Assembly (NCBI GenBank): GCA_028023455.1
Contig: JAQFVV010012509.1
Location: 2,972,590-3,036,589, forward strand
Direction of reading: 5' to 3'
Source of the DNA: Epiperipatus broadwayi
Taxonomy: Eukaryota; Onychophora; Udeonychophora; Euonychophora; Peripatidae
DNA: 64,000 bases
The position numbers and the translations under genes are program-made. Of the stretch, positions 1-11,350 are shown in pieces. The notes under the pieces are model-generated. The model had not been told where the DNA came from and made no database searches. It saw only the letters and a list, made by a program, of their open reading frames with translations. The stretch's first letter is position 1, and every line of letters starts with the position of its first letter.

Positions 1-1792
1 CGACCACATTGCGCGCCAAAATATATATATATTTAAATTGTTATGTAAATATATAATTTTTTATATTTTTTTAACTGAGTATTGCATGTTGATGTAAACA
101 TGCATAGTTTGAAATAGCTATAGTATACATCTTTAATACCAAAATAAAAATTATAACTTTGTTTGTATATTTGTATTTGTGTTAATAGTGTGTATCTATC
201 TATCTTTCTATATATATATTTTAGGAGATGTGTACGAATATGTAATTGAACTTGCATCGAAACCTATGACCAAGTAATTTTTTTTTTTTTTACTTTGTTA
301 TTCTTTTATTAATTAACTTTTAATTTTAGGTAGATTTTATAAAACTGTTTAATATGTTTTCAAAATGAATAATAAGTCTTTGTAAGACTCCAGATCATTA
401 ATTAGCAAATGAGGCCAATTTTGGATACAATTTTCAGTAAACAATTAGCATTGAAACTCCATAAAAGTATAGAATGTCTCCGATGAAAAATCTTATTTTA
501 TTTTTAAAGTTATTAATTTATATCTATTTTTTTTTCATGTTGATTTCTGTTATTGATTGTATTTATATCTTTTTTAAGATTATATCAAGTGGATATGTTG
601 CGAAAAATGTGTCAATAATATTACAGTCTTGATTGTTTGTTGATATAGAAATTTATATTTTGGTTCTTATGAATGATGAAAACTGTTTTAAGCATTTTAT
701 ATTTTAACCAGCTCTGGATATGAGAAAGCAAGTTGTATTGATGGATGTGATTACATATGATATAAGGAGTTCCCGATATATGATTCGATCGATAGCTAAT
801 CATTAGTATTATATTCATTAGATATGTTCAGGGAATATAGTAGACAATTAGATTACTAGAGATGATTAATGACTCAAACTTTCATAAAATATAGCATTAA
901 CTTTTGTTTTTGAACTGTTGATGGAACATAACTAGATGAAATTCAAAGTAAGAAGCAGTAGATAATATTGCAGTAAAATGAGAACACCAGATTTAGCAAG
1001 GGCACATAGAATTCTCCCAATTTTATTTACTTTGAGAAAGAATTCTGCTGCTATGATATACTGTCATAGTGACAAAAGGTGATAACAAAGCTTCAGTTAA
1101 GATCATCAACTAGTTGCAAATGGACTCGGAACATCTAGAATTGTAAAGTGCTTTTAAGATAGTCCTGCGACTTATTCAATCAAATGCCTTACTTACATCT
1201 AGACATATTCTGTAAATGACTCCTTTAGTCTTTGCAATATTAGTCAAGAACTGCATTACTATGATATTTGGTTTTATAGATCTATTCACCATAAAATTCT
1301 GCTAGGAATTATAGAATCAGCAATCTCTATATAGGCAGGAAGTCAAATATCCAAAAATATTAGAAGCAAAATGAGCATATTATTATATTATAGAGGTTTC
1401 CATGTATAGTAACTTCTCTATTTTTTAAGAGATAATTCTGTTCCTTTTTAGCATTACCCTGGCCAGAACTTGAAGTAAAATACTTAAAAAATATATATAT
1501 TGGTGTGCAATATAACTGATATTTGTATTATTTTTTTAGTTTTTCAATGATAAGATATTAGACAGAAGTCACCCTTGATTTGTTTTCCTTACCATATGTC
1601 TTTATTAAAGTCTTGACAGCTAAAATTTAAAGTTTGTACTTTTAAAGATAGTCAAAGTTATTGACCATATGGGTAATTTCAATATCACAATTACAAGCAT
1701 GGTCCTTTATAAATAATATAAGATTATATGTAAATGTTTTGTTGAGCAAAGAAGATTCTGAAATGATTGGAATAAATTGGCTATTTACCATT
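1..1792. other. AT-rich flank or intron, no gene recognised
   Basis: Only short chance open frames and AT microsatellite runs are visible. If MKS1 extends upstream this is intronic. I looked for the MKS1 segment that should precede the first recognised exon and found no convincing match with splice sites. Confidence 0.4.
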
Positions 1793-1805
1793 TATTTTTA
1801 TAGAA

Positions 1806-2036
1806 TATATATTGTTTATAATAACTCCCCTCATATATACTTTAATGCAAAACTTTTTTTAATGATTTCTTTGTTTTCCTGACAGTTTTGACTGTCCTGC
1901 AGTCTTCATCAGATCTGTCATGAAAATAAAGAAATCATTAAAAAAAAATTTGCATATGAGAGGAGTTATTATAAGCAATATATATGAATACAGTATATCA
2001 AAAAATACAAAAAAAGTCAAAGGAGAAAAATAAAAA
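1806..2036 (-). mobile_element. Foldback element, family B, with decayed hammerhead core
   Basis: The insertion is bounded by an exact 13-bp direct repeat TATTTTTATAGAA at 1793-1805 and 2037-2049. Inside, arms at about 1807-1885 and 1910-1985 are inverted copies (for example ATGATTTCTTTGTTTTC against GAAAATAAAGAAATCAT). A one-sided extension lies at about 1986-2036. Near the hairpin apex the minus strand reads CUGAUGA, a stem-loop, then AAAAC where a hammerhead needs GAAAC, so the ribozyme core is broken. The extension resembles 16860-16945, which marks both as one family. Confidence 0.75.
1886..1912 (-). ncRNA. Degenerate hammerhead-ribozyme core (family B)
   Basis: Reverse complement: CUGAUGA (from 1912 to 1906), stem II GACUG/CAGUC with a short loop, then AAAAC. 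The first G of the conserved GAAA is changed to A. Stem II is intact and the sequence closely matches the intact core at 16777-16804. Probably inactive. Confidence 0.6.
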
Positions 2037-2049
2037 TATTTTTATAGAA

Positions 2050-5000
2050 ATATATAATAATTTCCTAGGATTTCATTATGAATCTCTAATGATAAATTAA
2101 TTATGATTAAATTATACTGAAGTTTCAAGACAAATAAAAGTGTACAATTGGAGCCAAAAAACAGCCTAAATACTATTTTTGGGGGCTATATATATTTTAC
2201 ATGTCATATAAAATATAAATAAACATAATATCATTTATAATTGATCAGAATGCTAAATCGATTTGATATTAATTTTATTGCTATTTTTGCTTTTGTGCAT
2301 TCATAACTTTATTCTACTCGACTTAAATAATAATTTCAAACTTCATAACAATTGATTCCAGACATAAGAATAGATAAAATCTAACTCCAGTGTTCAATTT
2401 GTGAATATATAGATTAAATACAACTACCAAATTTTTTCACTCTCTTCTTGGTTCATTGAGGAAATCTCTTACCAAATTAATTTTATTCTTTTTTCTCCTG
2501 ATTTTCACTAGATTATGCTATTAATTTTGTCTAATTTTTTAATTTTTGTTTCAGCTGTATTGACAAATTCATCATCAGAAATGGAAACAAATATAAATTT
2601 TATATAAATCTATGTCTGGGAAATACAAGAATGCACTTAAGAAATATTTGTATCCATTCAAATTTCAGATTTTCAGTGCATTCCTTGATTGTAATCTATC
2701 ATATTGTAAACTGTTTTCCATTTTAAAAATTTTCAGACTTACTTTTCTCATTTTATGTATATATTTCAAGAACAACCTTCTTCATCTTTAAGAGTATATT
2801 GTACATCTGAAATTTGGTTACTTCCTTATATATATTGAGCTGATATTTTAATAGCTCAGCTCATATAATTTGGCATAAATATTTTTGAAGTTAAATAGTT
2901 TGTAAAATGAAAAAAAGAATTAATTAACAAATGGTTTTGATTTAATGGAAAGGGTAAAAATTTTGAACTTTTATTTTGAGATAAACAAATAAAATTAAAT
3001 ATAATTTATAAAAAAAAAAAATGTTAAAAGTGTTTAATTAAAAGGGAGAAAAATTGAGAGATAAAAGGGTGGGGAAAAGAAAACAAAATTAGATTCTTGG
3101 TAGTAATTATACCTATTGTTGAAACTTCACAAAGAAAAATATTTGGTTAGATTGCATTACCTAATTAAAAAAAAAAAAAGATAAGAAAGAGGGAGATAAG
3201 TCGCTTAGAGTAGATGAGTTGATTGCTTTAGAGACCAGCAAGGACAATAAAGAAAGGTTTCAACAATAAAAATTATTTTATTGAAATTTAATTTTGGGAC
3301 TCTTGTCAAATGTATAGCGCTAAAGTTATCACAACCTTCCCCTTTGGGGAATTGACCCCACTCCATCTGAATGAAGCTATCCAGAGAGTTATGGAATGGA
3401 AGAAATATTGCTCTACAACCAAAGGAACACTCATGGAATTTATACAAGACAAAGGCACCAATGGAATGTAAAACCTGAAAATCCCTCGCTCTGATCGATC
3501 AGGGTAATTATAAACTTTTCCATTAATGAGAACTCTAGTTAAAGCGTAATAGAACTTTATCTTTAATTTAATTTTCATTTTTATGTTTATTACATGTTTC
3601 AACAATAGGGGGGAAATAAATTTGTTTAATATTGTATCTATTAATGTTAATTTTCGTCAATATTTTTTATGAAATATTGGAATAACTGTATTTTAAATTA
3701 TTTAATATCTATTCGATCTAGAGAGTAACAACAGGGTGGGGTATAAAGTGCCAAGTAACAGAGAACTTGGGGTACTCGTTGTTAGTAGAAAATAAGGGAA
3801 GAATTGAAGTTAAGAAAACAAAGAATATACGTCATTGTAAGATTTTTGCAATTTATTTATTTCAAAGAAAGTGGAGTTTAAAATAAACTTCAGGAAAGAT
3901 TAAAAATACTATAAGTCGTCTTATATAAGTCTGCTAGAATTGAGTATTAGTGTAGGGAGAAATCTATGGTAAATATTTGGGAAGCATAATTAGAAAGTAA
4001 ACAAGGGAAAATAGAAATTGTAAGTCAGTTCTTCTGGATCGGATAAATTATAAGGTTATTAATAATAAATAGTAGTAAAAGAAATTAAAAGTTTTTTTTT
4101 GTCCAACGTATTCTTGAATTCTTGAATTATTTATAATAATTAGTTAGTGTTCTTAAAGGAAAACCCCTGTGAGATTATAATCAAAGTTTATAATCAGTGA
4201 ATCGTCGTTCGAAAATAAATAAAGACCAGGTTTATGTAAAGTTACGTGACCAGGTTCCAAGAGAGAAATCCTTGGTTGGAGCCTTCTAATAACTAAAATT
4301 CAGTTAGTAGGGGAAGAAAGAAAGATGTGTCACAATATATATATACGCATACACAAAGAATTTTCTATTTTTTTAAATCTTAAAAAAAAAAAGAATGTTT
4401 ATATTGTTTTAGTATTATTTCAAAATCTTTAAAAAAAATTACTTTTTACAACCTTGAATTCACTATTATTACAATTTTTTATTTACTTATAATTTTGATT
4501 GATCTAAAGTCTTCATTGGAATTCTTACTTAATTAAGTAATATCTCTGATGAAGATTGTGTATCAGATAAAACTATAAGTAGATTAAAGATTATAAAAGT
4601 ATTAATTTTAGTTGTATAAAAAATGGATTTTTTTTTAAAGTTTTAAAATATATATATACATTAGAAGGTAAGACTTAATTTTCATTATATTTAAAAAAAA
4701 GAGAGAAAATAAAGATTGATAATAATGGATTAGAAGTTCATAACTGTAAATGCTCTCATCAGATTATTAATACAGATGAATGAAATTATTCATGGAATTA
4801 AATATGCCTAGAGTGCTTGTTGATAGAAATAATTTAGTATTAAAACGAAAGATGCCTATGTACTGGAAAAGAATAGTTTAATGAATGTGTTTTAACAGTG
4901 CTTACTTATAAATCACTGAATAGTACTTAATACAAGAATAATACAGAAACTTCAGACCACACAGTGAAATATGAATAGATGTATTATGAACTTAGCAAGG

Positions 5001-5060
5001 TGTGATCAAAAGAAGAGATTATAACAGATGGATAAATTAAGTTTTAAACTATATCCCAAG
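2050..5060. other. Non-coding stretch; anonymous less AT-rich island at 3180-4320
   Basis: Mostly featureless AT-rich DNA. From about 3180 to 3520 and 3720 to 4320 base composition is more balanced, with purine-rich runs and a TATAAA-like string near 3741. This could be a decayed LTR or other repeat. Reading frames of 80-99 codons on the minus strand (3205-3605) overlap each other and show no family resemblance, so I do not call them genes. Confidence 0.3.
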
Positions 5061-5073
5061 AAATAGTAAAATA

Positions 5074-5331
5074 CTAAACATCACATGATCACTATCTCAT
5101 ACTAGCACAATAATTGTTATTAAACAATTCAAAACAAAACAACACTCTCCATATAGTAGATCCAAGGCTCCTCACTGATGAAGGCCACAAGCCAGAAACT
5201 AGTCTGGGGATATTGGATGAGTAGGCATTAGATAGGGATTTTATGCACAAGCCTTCTGGCATCCATTGATTGCTCTTGTTAGCACAAGATGGCACTACTA
5301 TATGGAGAGTGTTGTTTTGTTTTGAATTGTT
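5074..5331 (+). mobile_element. Foldback element, family A, with intact hammerhead
   Basis: An exact 13-bp direct repeat AAATAGTAAAATA (5061-5073 and 5332-5344) flanks the insertion. It starts with a one-sided extension of about 48 nt (5074-5121). Then come perfect 36-bp inverted repeats at 5123-5158 and 5296-5331, enclosing a hammerhead ribozyme on the plus strand. Other members at 21603, 36982 and 49013 share the extension (with a TGATCAC-type motif) and the body. Encodes no protein. The layout parallels the much larger PLE insertions here. Confidence 0.85.
5162..5216 (+). ncRNA. Hammerhead ribozyme, family A
   Basis: Stem I 5' strand CCAA-GGCU-CCUCA (5162-5174); core CUGAUGA (5175-5181); stem II GGC/GCC closing loop CACAA (5183-5193); GAAA (5195-5198); a two-base-pair stem III in ACUAGU; cleavage triplet GUC ending at 5204. 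The 3' strand UGGGG-AUA-UUGG (5205-5216) pairs with the 5' strand across an internal loop. The only flaw is an A-A mismatch (5182/5194) at the base of stem II. Very short stem III is a known trait of PLE-associated hammerheads that may cleave as dimers. Activity is inferred. Confidence 0.8.
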
Positions 5332-5523
5332 AAATAGTAAAATATCTATAATAGCAGATCCTTATGAGATGGATGGCTGAAATAAAAGTTTGTTGAAGAA
5401 ATGTGGAGAAACTATGGATAACAGTTGCCTTCATTCTGCATTGAATTGATAACAGTGGAACATAAAGGAAATATTATTCAGTTGCTTTTCCGTAACAAGA
5501 GTTTTGTTGTGTAATGGTTAGAG

Positions 5524-6900
5524 CAGGGATCAGGAACCCACAGCTCCAGGGCCACATGCAGCTTTTTAGTGGAAAAAGTGAGGCTCTCTTATTTTGGTTT
5601 TAAAAAATACATAAATTTTATTAAAAATTTAATATAAAATAATATTTTATTTATGTATACTAATATATTATTTGTAACTAATTATATAAATTTTATTTAA
5701 ATTCCAATTAATATGAAAGTGTATATATTATTAGACATGTTTGAGTGGTTTAAATTTAAAATAGCACATTGCACATTCATTATGTCGTTCACTATAATGT
5801 GTACAATAGATCTGTCATAACTGCATTTTAGAATTGCCACTTAATTATTTTTATTCTGTTTGATTTATATGTGCGTTTTAATTCAGTGTTAAGTTATCAA
5901 CAATTTAATTTTTATTACATTAAAATTGTGATATGATAACCCGCATAAAATTATTAGCTCAAAAAAAAGAAAAGTAGCAGAAGAAAGTAGAAGCTTCAAT
6001 AAAATGTGGACAGAGAAATTTGCATTTACAGAAGTGGAAATCCTCAATGTTTAATTTGTCATTTGCAACTTCAAAATAGTAATTCTACTAATATTGAATG
6101 ACATTTTATTGGAAAACAAAGAAAACATTACTTCAACAAACAAGTTTGGTAATTTGAACAAAATCTTAGTCAATACTATTGAAATAAGTTTTGTGTTATT
6201 TCTCAAAATAGCAAAAATGGATAAATCATTTACCGATGGCAAAAATTTTAACAAGTGCATGCCCAATGTCTCCAAAATTGTCTTTAAAGTTAAAAAAAAT
6301 AAGGAAGAGAGATGTAAGAAAATTAAGGATTTACCCGTCTCCGCTAGAACTGTAAAGCATTGTAACTATTTCTGAAGAAATTTTAAATATGCAAAGGATG
6401 GATATTAATTCTGCTGAATTTCTATTCATTGTTGTTGACGAATCAATTGATATTTCCAATATAGCTCAATACTGGGTCATGATTAAATATGTCACATCTT
6501 CAAGAACTTCTTGAAGTAGTATCACTTGGAAAACATACTACAGGTAAAGATATGTTTAAAAAATATAATATTGATCCAGTATGTAAAAAAGCAAAGGGTT
6601 TGTCAAATTATTCTCCACTCATATTTCCCATGAAATAATTTCATTTTATTATATTTTGCACCAAGAAGCTTTAGTTGCAAAATGAAAAAATATGGGGGCA
6701 TTTGCAACTTTCTTTAAATAAAACAATTAAATATGCATCTTATATGTGCACAGAATATGGTACTAAAGTTTATTTTAAAGAAAATATTTTCTCTTTGGAA
6801 AATGCTGAAAAATCACGTATTATTTTAAATTGCATTGGAATGTTATATTTTGCAGAATTACCTTCTTTAAATAATTGTTTGCTAAACCTTGCACCTATAT
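5524..6900 (+). pseudogene. hAT transposon remnant with decayed transposase
   Basis: A hAT-style end, CAGGGATCAGGAACC, starts at 5524. From about 5958 the plus strand encodes broken pieces of a hAT transposase of the GTF2IRD2/ZBED-like type. They start KKRKVAEESRSFNKMWTEKF, followed after stops by a 93-codon frame (6094-6375) with IAKMDKSFTDGKNF and PVSARTVKHC. A later frame near 6387-6490 contains VVDESIDISNIAQ, where the Asp matches the first catalytic residue of hAT enzymes. A HQEALVAKMKK segment near 6660 matches the later family block. Frameshifts and stops show it is dead. The 3' end is not resolved. Confidence 0.7.
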
Positions 6901-7289
6901 TTTTTAATGTGAGAGGCCTATTATGTTACATTTCAATTTGTAACTTTTTCCACATTTTTCTGTTAAATTATTTTTTTAATCTGCTGTTATTCACTTGGGG
7001 ATCACCTTCAATAAAAGTGCTAAGTTAAGAAATTTAGCAATAGAAAGCTAAATTTTATAATTTTAATTAAAGAAGAATTATAAACCAAGCAGGATATAGC
7101 GGACAATTAACTCATCATATTCCAACGGCAGCGAACTGAGCCTGAAAGTGCTGCAAATCTACTACAAATACTGGACAAGTCAGCCTTGAAGAAAATTGGG
7201 TAATATTTTTCCTGCAATGTCTATAAATCTATTTAAATGATATGCCATAATTTCAGAGCAGAGTATAATTAATTTGATAAATAGAAGCT

Positions 7290-7705
7290 GGGGGGAGGGG
7301 TATAGAAGCTTAACAGAAGAGCAATACGTAGATTTCAGACCATTCAACAAAGTATGGAGAGATGCTTATTAGGGGTAATAAGAAAAGATTGAAAACGAAA
7401 TACATAAGTGTGAGAACAAAAAGGTGTTACTGGGGGAATTAAGAGATTGAAGTGGAGTTGGCTGGATACATTTCTAGAAGAGATGATAATAGATGGACAC
7501 TTGAAACTTAAAATGGATTTCAAGAGATTGTAAAAGATCTAGAAAGAGAGAAACCACATGGCAGGTGGATGTATGAAATAAGGAAGTGTGTTGGTGTGGT
7601 ATGGAAAAGAGCGGCTAGATATTGGAGAAGTTGGATTGAACTTGGGGGGACCTTCATCCTGCAGTGGATCGAAAATGGTTGAAAATGATGGTGATTACTA
7701 TACAT
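7290..7705 (+). pseudogene. RTE-like LINE 3' fragment (C-terminus of pol)
   Basis: The plus strand encodes, with frame breaks, the C-terminal part of an RTE-type endonuclease-reverse transcriptase. Recognisable pieces are QQSMERCLLGVIRKD, then KRLKWSWLD, then a terminal block with WKRAARYWRSWIELGGTF followed by ILQWIENG and a stop near 7680. The family usually ends in this kind of DR..W..LGE..(L/V)QQW block and a short TGA-rich microsatellite, also seen here. Only the 3' end survives. Two related tails lie at 51640 and 54366. Confidence 0.7.
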
Positions 7706-8259
7706 GCCATTAGATAAGAGAGCAGCTCTTATTTTATCTCAATCTTCTTGTAGTTGAAAAGAATTTATTTGTAAAAGATATAATTATTAAATATGATACT
7801 TTTTATAGTCAGAAAGCACTCATTTATGATCTGATATTATTTGACTACATTAACATTGTAAAATCCTTGTTTGTTTAAACATTGTTGGTGGATTGCATGA
7901 TATAATAATTTTTAGATTCTCTTCTTCATTATTTAGAAATATAATTTAATCCAATAGATTTCTTTTCTATGAAAATTATAGACTAGAAAACTGTGTATTG
8001 AATCCTTTGTTGAGAATTTTGATTATGATATTTTGGAATTGAATTACTACTATGTTTGGGTGGTGGGTGCTTACTAGATCTTTAAATGAATTGCTAATAA
8101 ATTTAATTTTTAACAAATACTTTTTTTAAATATATATTATTCATTTTGTATTATAAAGATGGGTTTTTATAAACATAAATATATGTATGTACCTATGTGT
8201 GTGCACAGATATATATATATCATGTGTACATGCATATACATCTATATGTTATATAAAGG

Positions 8260-8395
8260 GCTCACAAATAAGCTCTTAACAAGCTTTGCAGAATATCCCT
8301 AACCCCAGACCACACCTCACTGAGGAAGCCGGTAGCAGAAAGCGGTCTGGATTAGTGACATTCTGCAAAGCTTGTTAAGAGCTTATTTGCGAGCT
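8260..8395 (+). mobile_element. Small foldback element with hammerhead-like centre
   Basis: Arms of about 35 bp at 8260-8294 and 8360-8395 are inverted copies (core AAGCTTTGCAGAAT / ATTCTGCAAAGCTT). Between them lies CUGAGGA (8320-8326), a short stem-loop and GAAA (8338-8341) followed by GCGGUC. This resembles hammerhead family A but base 15.2 is changed and CCAGACC/GGTCTGG offers a competing stem. A possible right extension (8396-8470) shares a motif with 46836-46865. The flanks show only an imperfect TATGTTATATAAAG / TATGTATATAAAG repeat. Confidence 0.55.
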
Positions 8396-8487
8396 CGTTA
8401 CGTGGTATTTGGAATACGAGTTTGTTTAAATTAGGTCATGTGACATCTGACTTGATTTCTTTGTAACATCTGTATGTATATAAAGAG

Positions 8488-8501
8488 AGAGAGAGAGAGC
8501 A
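8488..8501 (+). repeat. (GA)n microsatellite
   Basis: Short GA dinucleotide run between the foldback element and the first MKS1 exon. Confidence 0.7.
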
Positions 8502-8574
8502 GAAAAGGTCTTAATTTCATTCTTTGTAAAGAACCAAATTATTTAAGTTGTTTATTTTTTCTATATTTTTAAAG

Positions 8575-8611
8575 GGAAGAGATGGCCAGAGAAAGGAAAA
8601 TGTACAATGAG
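8575..8611 (+). CDS. MKS1: MKS1 internal exon (first recognised)
   Basis: A 37-nt exon between acceptor TTTTTAAAG and donor GTAAGT. One base completes an upstream codon, then EEMARERKMYNE, matching the charged EEERERRVFKDL-type segment of vertebrate MKS1 just before the B9 domain. It joins in phase 0 to the next exon. Too short to identify alone; the call rests on continuity with 13353-13409. Confidence 0.8.
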
Positions 8612-8784
8612 GTAAGTTGCAGTTTCAAACAATTAATTTGTATTTGATAAAAAAAAGTAGGCAATCTTGTTTCTCTTTTATCTAAATTATCAAATATATT
8701 CATTCTTATTTTTTAAATAAAAATTATTTAAATATTTTGTATGTTTTCAGTTGATTGCATTGAATTGGTGTTATATTTTCTAGT

Positions 8785-9285
8785 ATTTTCATCGTGTAAT
8801 TTTGAATTGTTAAATGTTTTAGAAAAATTTCAAACTTTATTTATATTTTTTCAAATAGATTTAACTGTTAATAATAACATTTAAGAGAACACAGTGTTTC
8901 AAACAGTACTATTGTTTTCTCTTCAGGTATTGCTAACTTGGCAAGGGAAAATATTGCTATGAAAATTGCTGGTTTCTTATATATTTGTGAATATTGAATT
9001 TAAGATGATACTGTAACCAACTAGGCTTTGGTAGAATAATCTACTTGGTTAAAGCATTATCTTAAATTCAATATTCATGAATTTAAAGAGTATTGTTTCA
9101 ATTTTCATGCTAGTATTGCCATTGGTCAAGCCAGCCACACAAGAGGAGAGAATAATTCCACTTGAAATGTTGAGTTTTAGACTAACCTGTGCATTATTAC
9201 TAAGAGCTGAATGTATTTGGAAAAGTTTAAATAAAATTTGAATTTTTCTAAAAACATTTTATAATACAATTACATAATGAAAATA
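8785..9285. repeat. Large imperfect inverted repeat, family also at 36337
   Basis: Left arm from about 8785 and right arm to about 9285 are inverted copies (TTTTAGAAAAATT near 8818 against AATTTTTCTAAAAA near 9242; centre GAATATTGAATTTAAGAT against ATCTTAAATTCAATATTC). One arm is repeated at 36337-36570. It looks like another foldback element in the first recognised MKS1 intron. No clean 13-bp duplication found. Confidence 0.6.
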
Positions 9286-9934
9286 AAGCAACATATAATT
9301 ACAAGTCTAATTAGTAGTATTTTTCAATTTAATACATAAATTATCATATTCCCTATTTTCTTCAGTTGTAATTAGTATCAGATTTTGGACATTACTTGCC
9401 TTTCTCAACACTCATTGATAACTAAATGTCATATAATTTAAATAATATTTTTTTTGCTAAATACTATCTTTTTTTAATTTTATTATCAATTGGCCTGTCT
9501 CTCACATAAAGCTCTCAATTCAAAGCGAAATAAACAAATATTTAATGGCATTGAATTTTTGCATTTAAAAGCAATCCCAAAGAGTTTTTAATAATCTAAA
9601 TAGTTGACCCAGTAGAGCAATCTTTGTAATAAATTATCAGCAAGAAACAGTATTTAAAGAATTTTAACAAATAATTATACATAAGGCTTGGAATATAAAA
9701 TTAGCAAAGGTTTGTGGTCTTAACTATTATTACACACTACAGCAGTTAAAGTAATTTATGAACAATCATTAGCTTGTCACCATAAATTATTGCCACTTCA
9801 TATGTTACTCAAGTGTTTGTAAGTAGCTAAAAACTTTTCCTTGCATGAATTTATATACAACTAATCATGATTGTGAATTAATAGAAATTTTAATTTCCAA
9901 GAGCAGCATTTTTACTCTATTCCATAGCCCTATG

Positions 9935-10050
9935 CTATAAGCTTGAGTAATTAATGAACATATGAATAGTTAATGGACACTAGATGATAGTGTTATTATG
10001 GTTACTTTCTAAGACCATTTCTGACTTTTGCCTTCATCAGTGAAGATTCA
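9935..10050 (-). repeat. Old decayed family A-like copy with hammerhead relic
   Basis: Minus strand reads ACUGAUGAAGGC, a loop, then CAGAAAUGGUC, clearly the family A core with one change in GAAAC. Flanking words such as GAGTAATTAATG also occur in the A family. A similar relic is at 14150-14200 and near 21060. Confidence 0.5.
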
Positions 10051-10184
10051 GTTTTCAAATATGAAACTAATTCCTTTTATAATTTAGCCACCAATTTCAA
10101 TTTCTTTATACTATTATGCTAATAGTCTGTAACTTTTAAAACTTCTAAGATTGTAGCTCAAGTCAATTTACTTGCATAGTTATA

Positions 10185-10369
10185 ATTATAAATTTATTAA
10201 ACGCACATTGATTACGTAAGTAATATTTACTGAGGCTATAACCTCAATAATATGCATGTAAAATGCGATAGTAGGGATCTCTACAGGTGTTTTAACCACA
10301 AGCACCTGTAGAGGTCCCTACTATCGCATTTTACACGCATATTGAGGTTATAGCCTCAGTAAATATTAC
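10185..10369. mobile_element. Foldback element, family D, copy 1
   Basis: Flanked by the direct repeat TTGCATAGTTATA (10172-10184 and 10370-10382; the match runs 4 bases further upstream). After a 32-nt extension (10185-10216) come arms at 10217-10289 and 10303-10372, almost perfect inverted copies of over 70 bp with a short loop. No coding capacity. A second copy is at 49816-50065 with the same extension at the other end. Confidence 0.85.
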
Positions 10370-10627
10370 TTGCATAGTTATACAAATTTAACAGCAGATC
10401 AGGAACTATATATGTTTTAGAGACATCAATTTTTTGTTCACTGTATGATCCTAAAAAACATCATAATGTTCTCATCTCAACAACAATTCTTTTCATTCTA
10501 TTCCAGAACTATTTATTATAAATTTGAGCAATCAATGGAAATTAGATGATAATGCTCTTATATTCCTATACCCAAACTAAATTTCCTAGAAATGCACAAA
10601 TGCATTAGAATCTTGCTTGGTTTAGAG

Positions 10628-10885
10628 CAGCGGTAGGCTAACGAACTCATAAGTCCATAGATCCTGTCACTTCCAGGTCTCAAACTTTATGTGAATATAA
10701 GGAACCATCAAGCCACAAACAATTTTATTAACTCCAGTTGTGAATCCTTATTTGTTACTGACAAAACCATAGGTGGTTTTGGAATAGGTTTTAGGCAGCT
10801 GTTCTTGAAAGAATATGTTAAAAGTCATGTAATGTTTGTTAGAATTTTTAATTTTTGTATTTCAGGAACTTATACTAATATGTAA
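10628..10885 (+). mobile_element. Possible hAT terminal fragment
   Basis: CAGCGGTAGGCTAACGAAC from 10628 resembles the ends of hAT elements whose terminus reads CAGTGGTCGGCAAAC. The rest carries a 64-codon frame without recognisable similarity. The other end was not found. Confidence 0.35.
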
Positions 10886-11283
10886 ATACTATCATTCATT
10901 TACTCAATATCATTTTTTTAAAATCTTGTTTATTTTATGAAGTAATTTATATATATATTATTTTTTAATACTACCAACATTTTAGTAACATTTTATCATT
11001 GTCACAAATTTTTTATTTTATTCAGTTTTTTTATTTAAGTTTAACTTATATGATATATAATTCCATTTATCTGTTATTGTGTACTTACTCATTGAAATGC
11101 TTATAGTGTAGTTGTTTTAACCTTTCTTAAGCTATGTTGATGTTATTCTCCACAATTTATTCTCAGTTATATAAACATTACAAGCATAAAGCTAAACTAC
11201 TCAATATAAAATCAAAACTACCCCAAATCTAAAATTAAACCAGACCAGCATAAAAATAATATTAAAACACAACCTAAGGTTTC

Positions 11284-11324
11284 ACTGCTACAAGCAGACT
11301 TCTCAAGTGTAAAGAACTACAAAA
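11284..11324 (-). ncRNA. Hammerhead-like tail structure of PLE, left arm
   Basis: Inverted copy of the structure at 12996-13039: ACAC, UUGAGA, a CUGC/GCAG stem-loop, GAAACC-UUA-GGUU, GUGU. The core reads CUUGAGA rather than CUGANGA. Confidence 0.5.
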
Positions 11325-11350
11325 AAAAAAACCACACATTATATATACTA

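Noticed and set aside
3205-3605. Overlapping minus-strand frames of 80 and 99 codons
   Set aside because: No family resemblance, codon pattern or conserved copy; likely chance in a less AT-rich block.
4546-4575. CTGATGAAGATTGTGTATCAGATAAAAC as a further hammerhead (written in two parts: CTGATGA and the following stem-loop)
   Set aside because: Stem II would have only three pairs and GAAAC is absent; no relative or foldback arms around it.
1-8574. Upstream MKS1 exons
   Set aside because: I searched for segments with the expected conserved words and splice borders and found none I could defend; they may be outside the window or too short to see.
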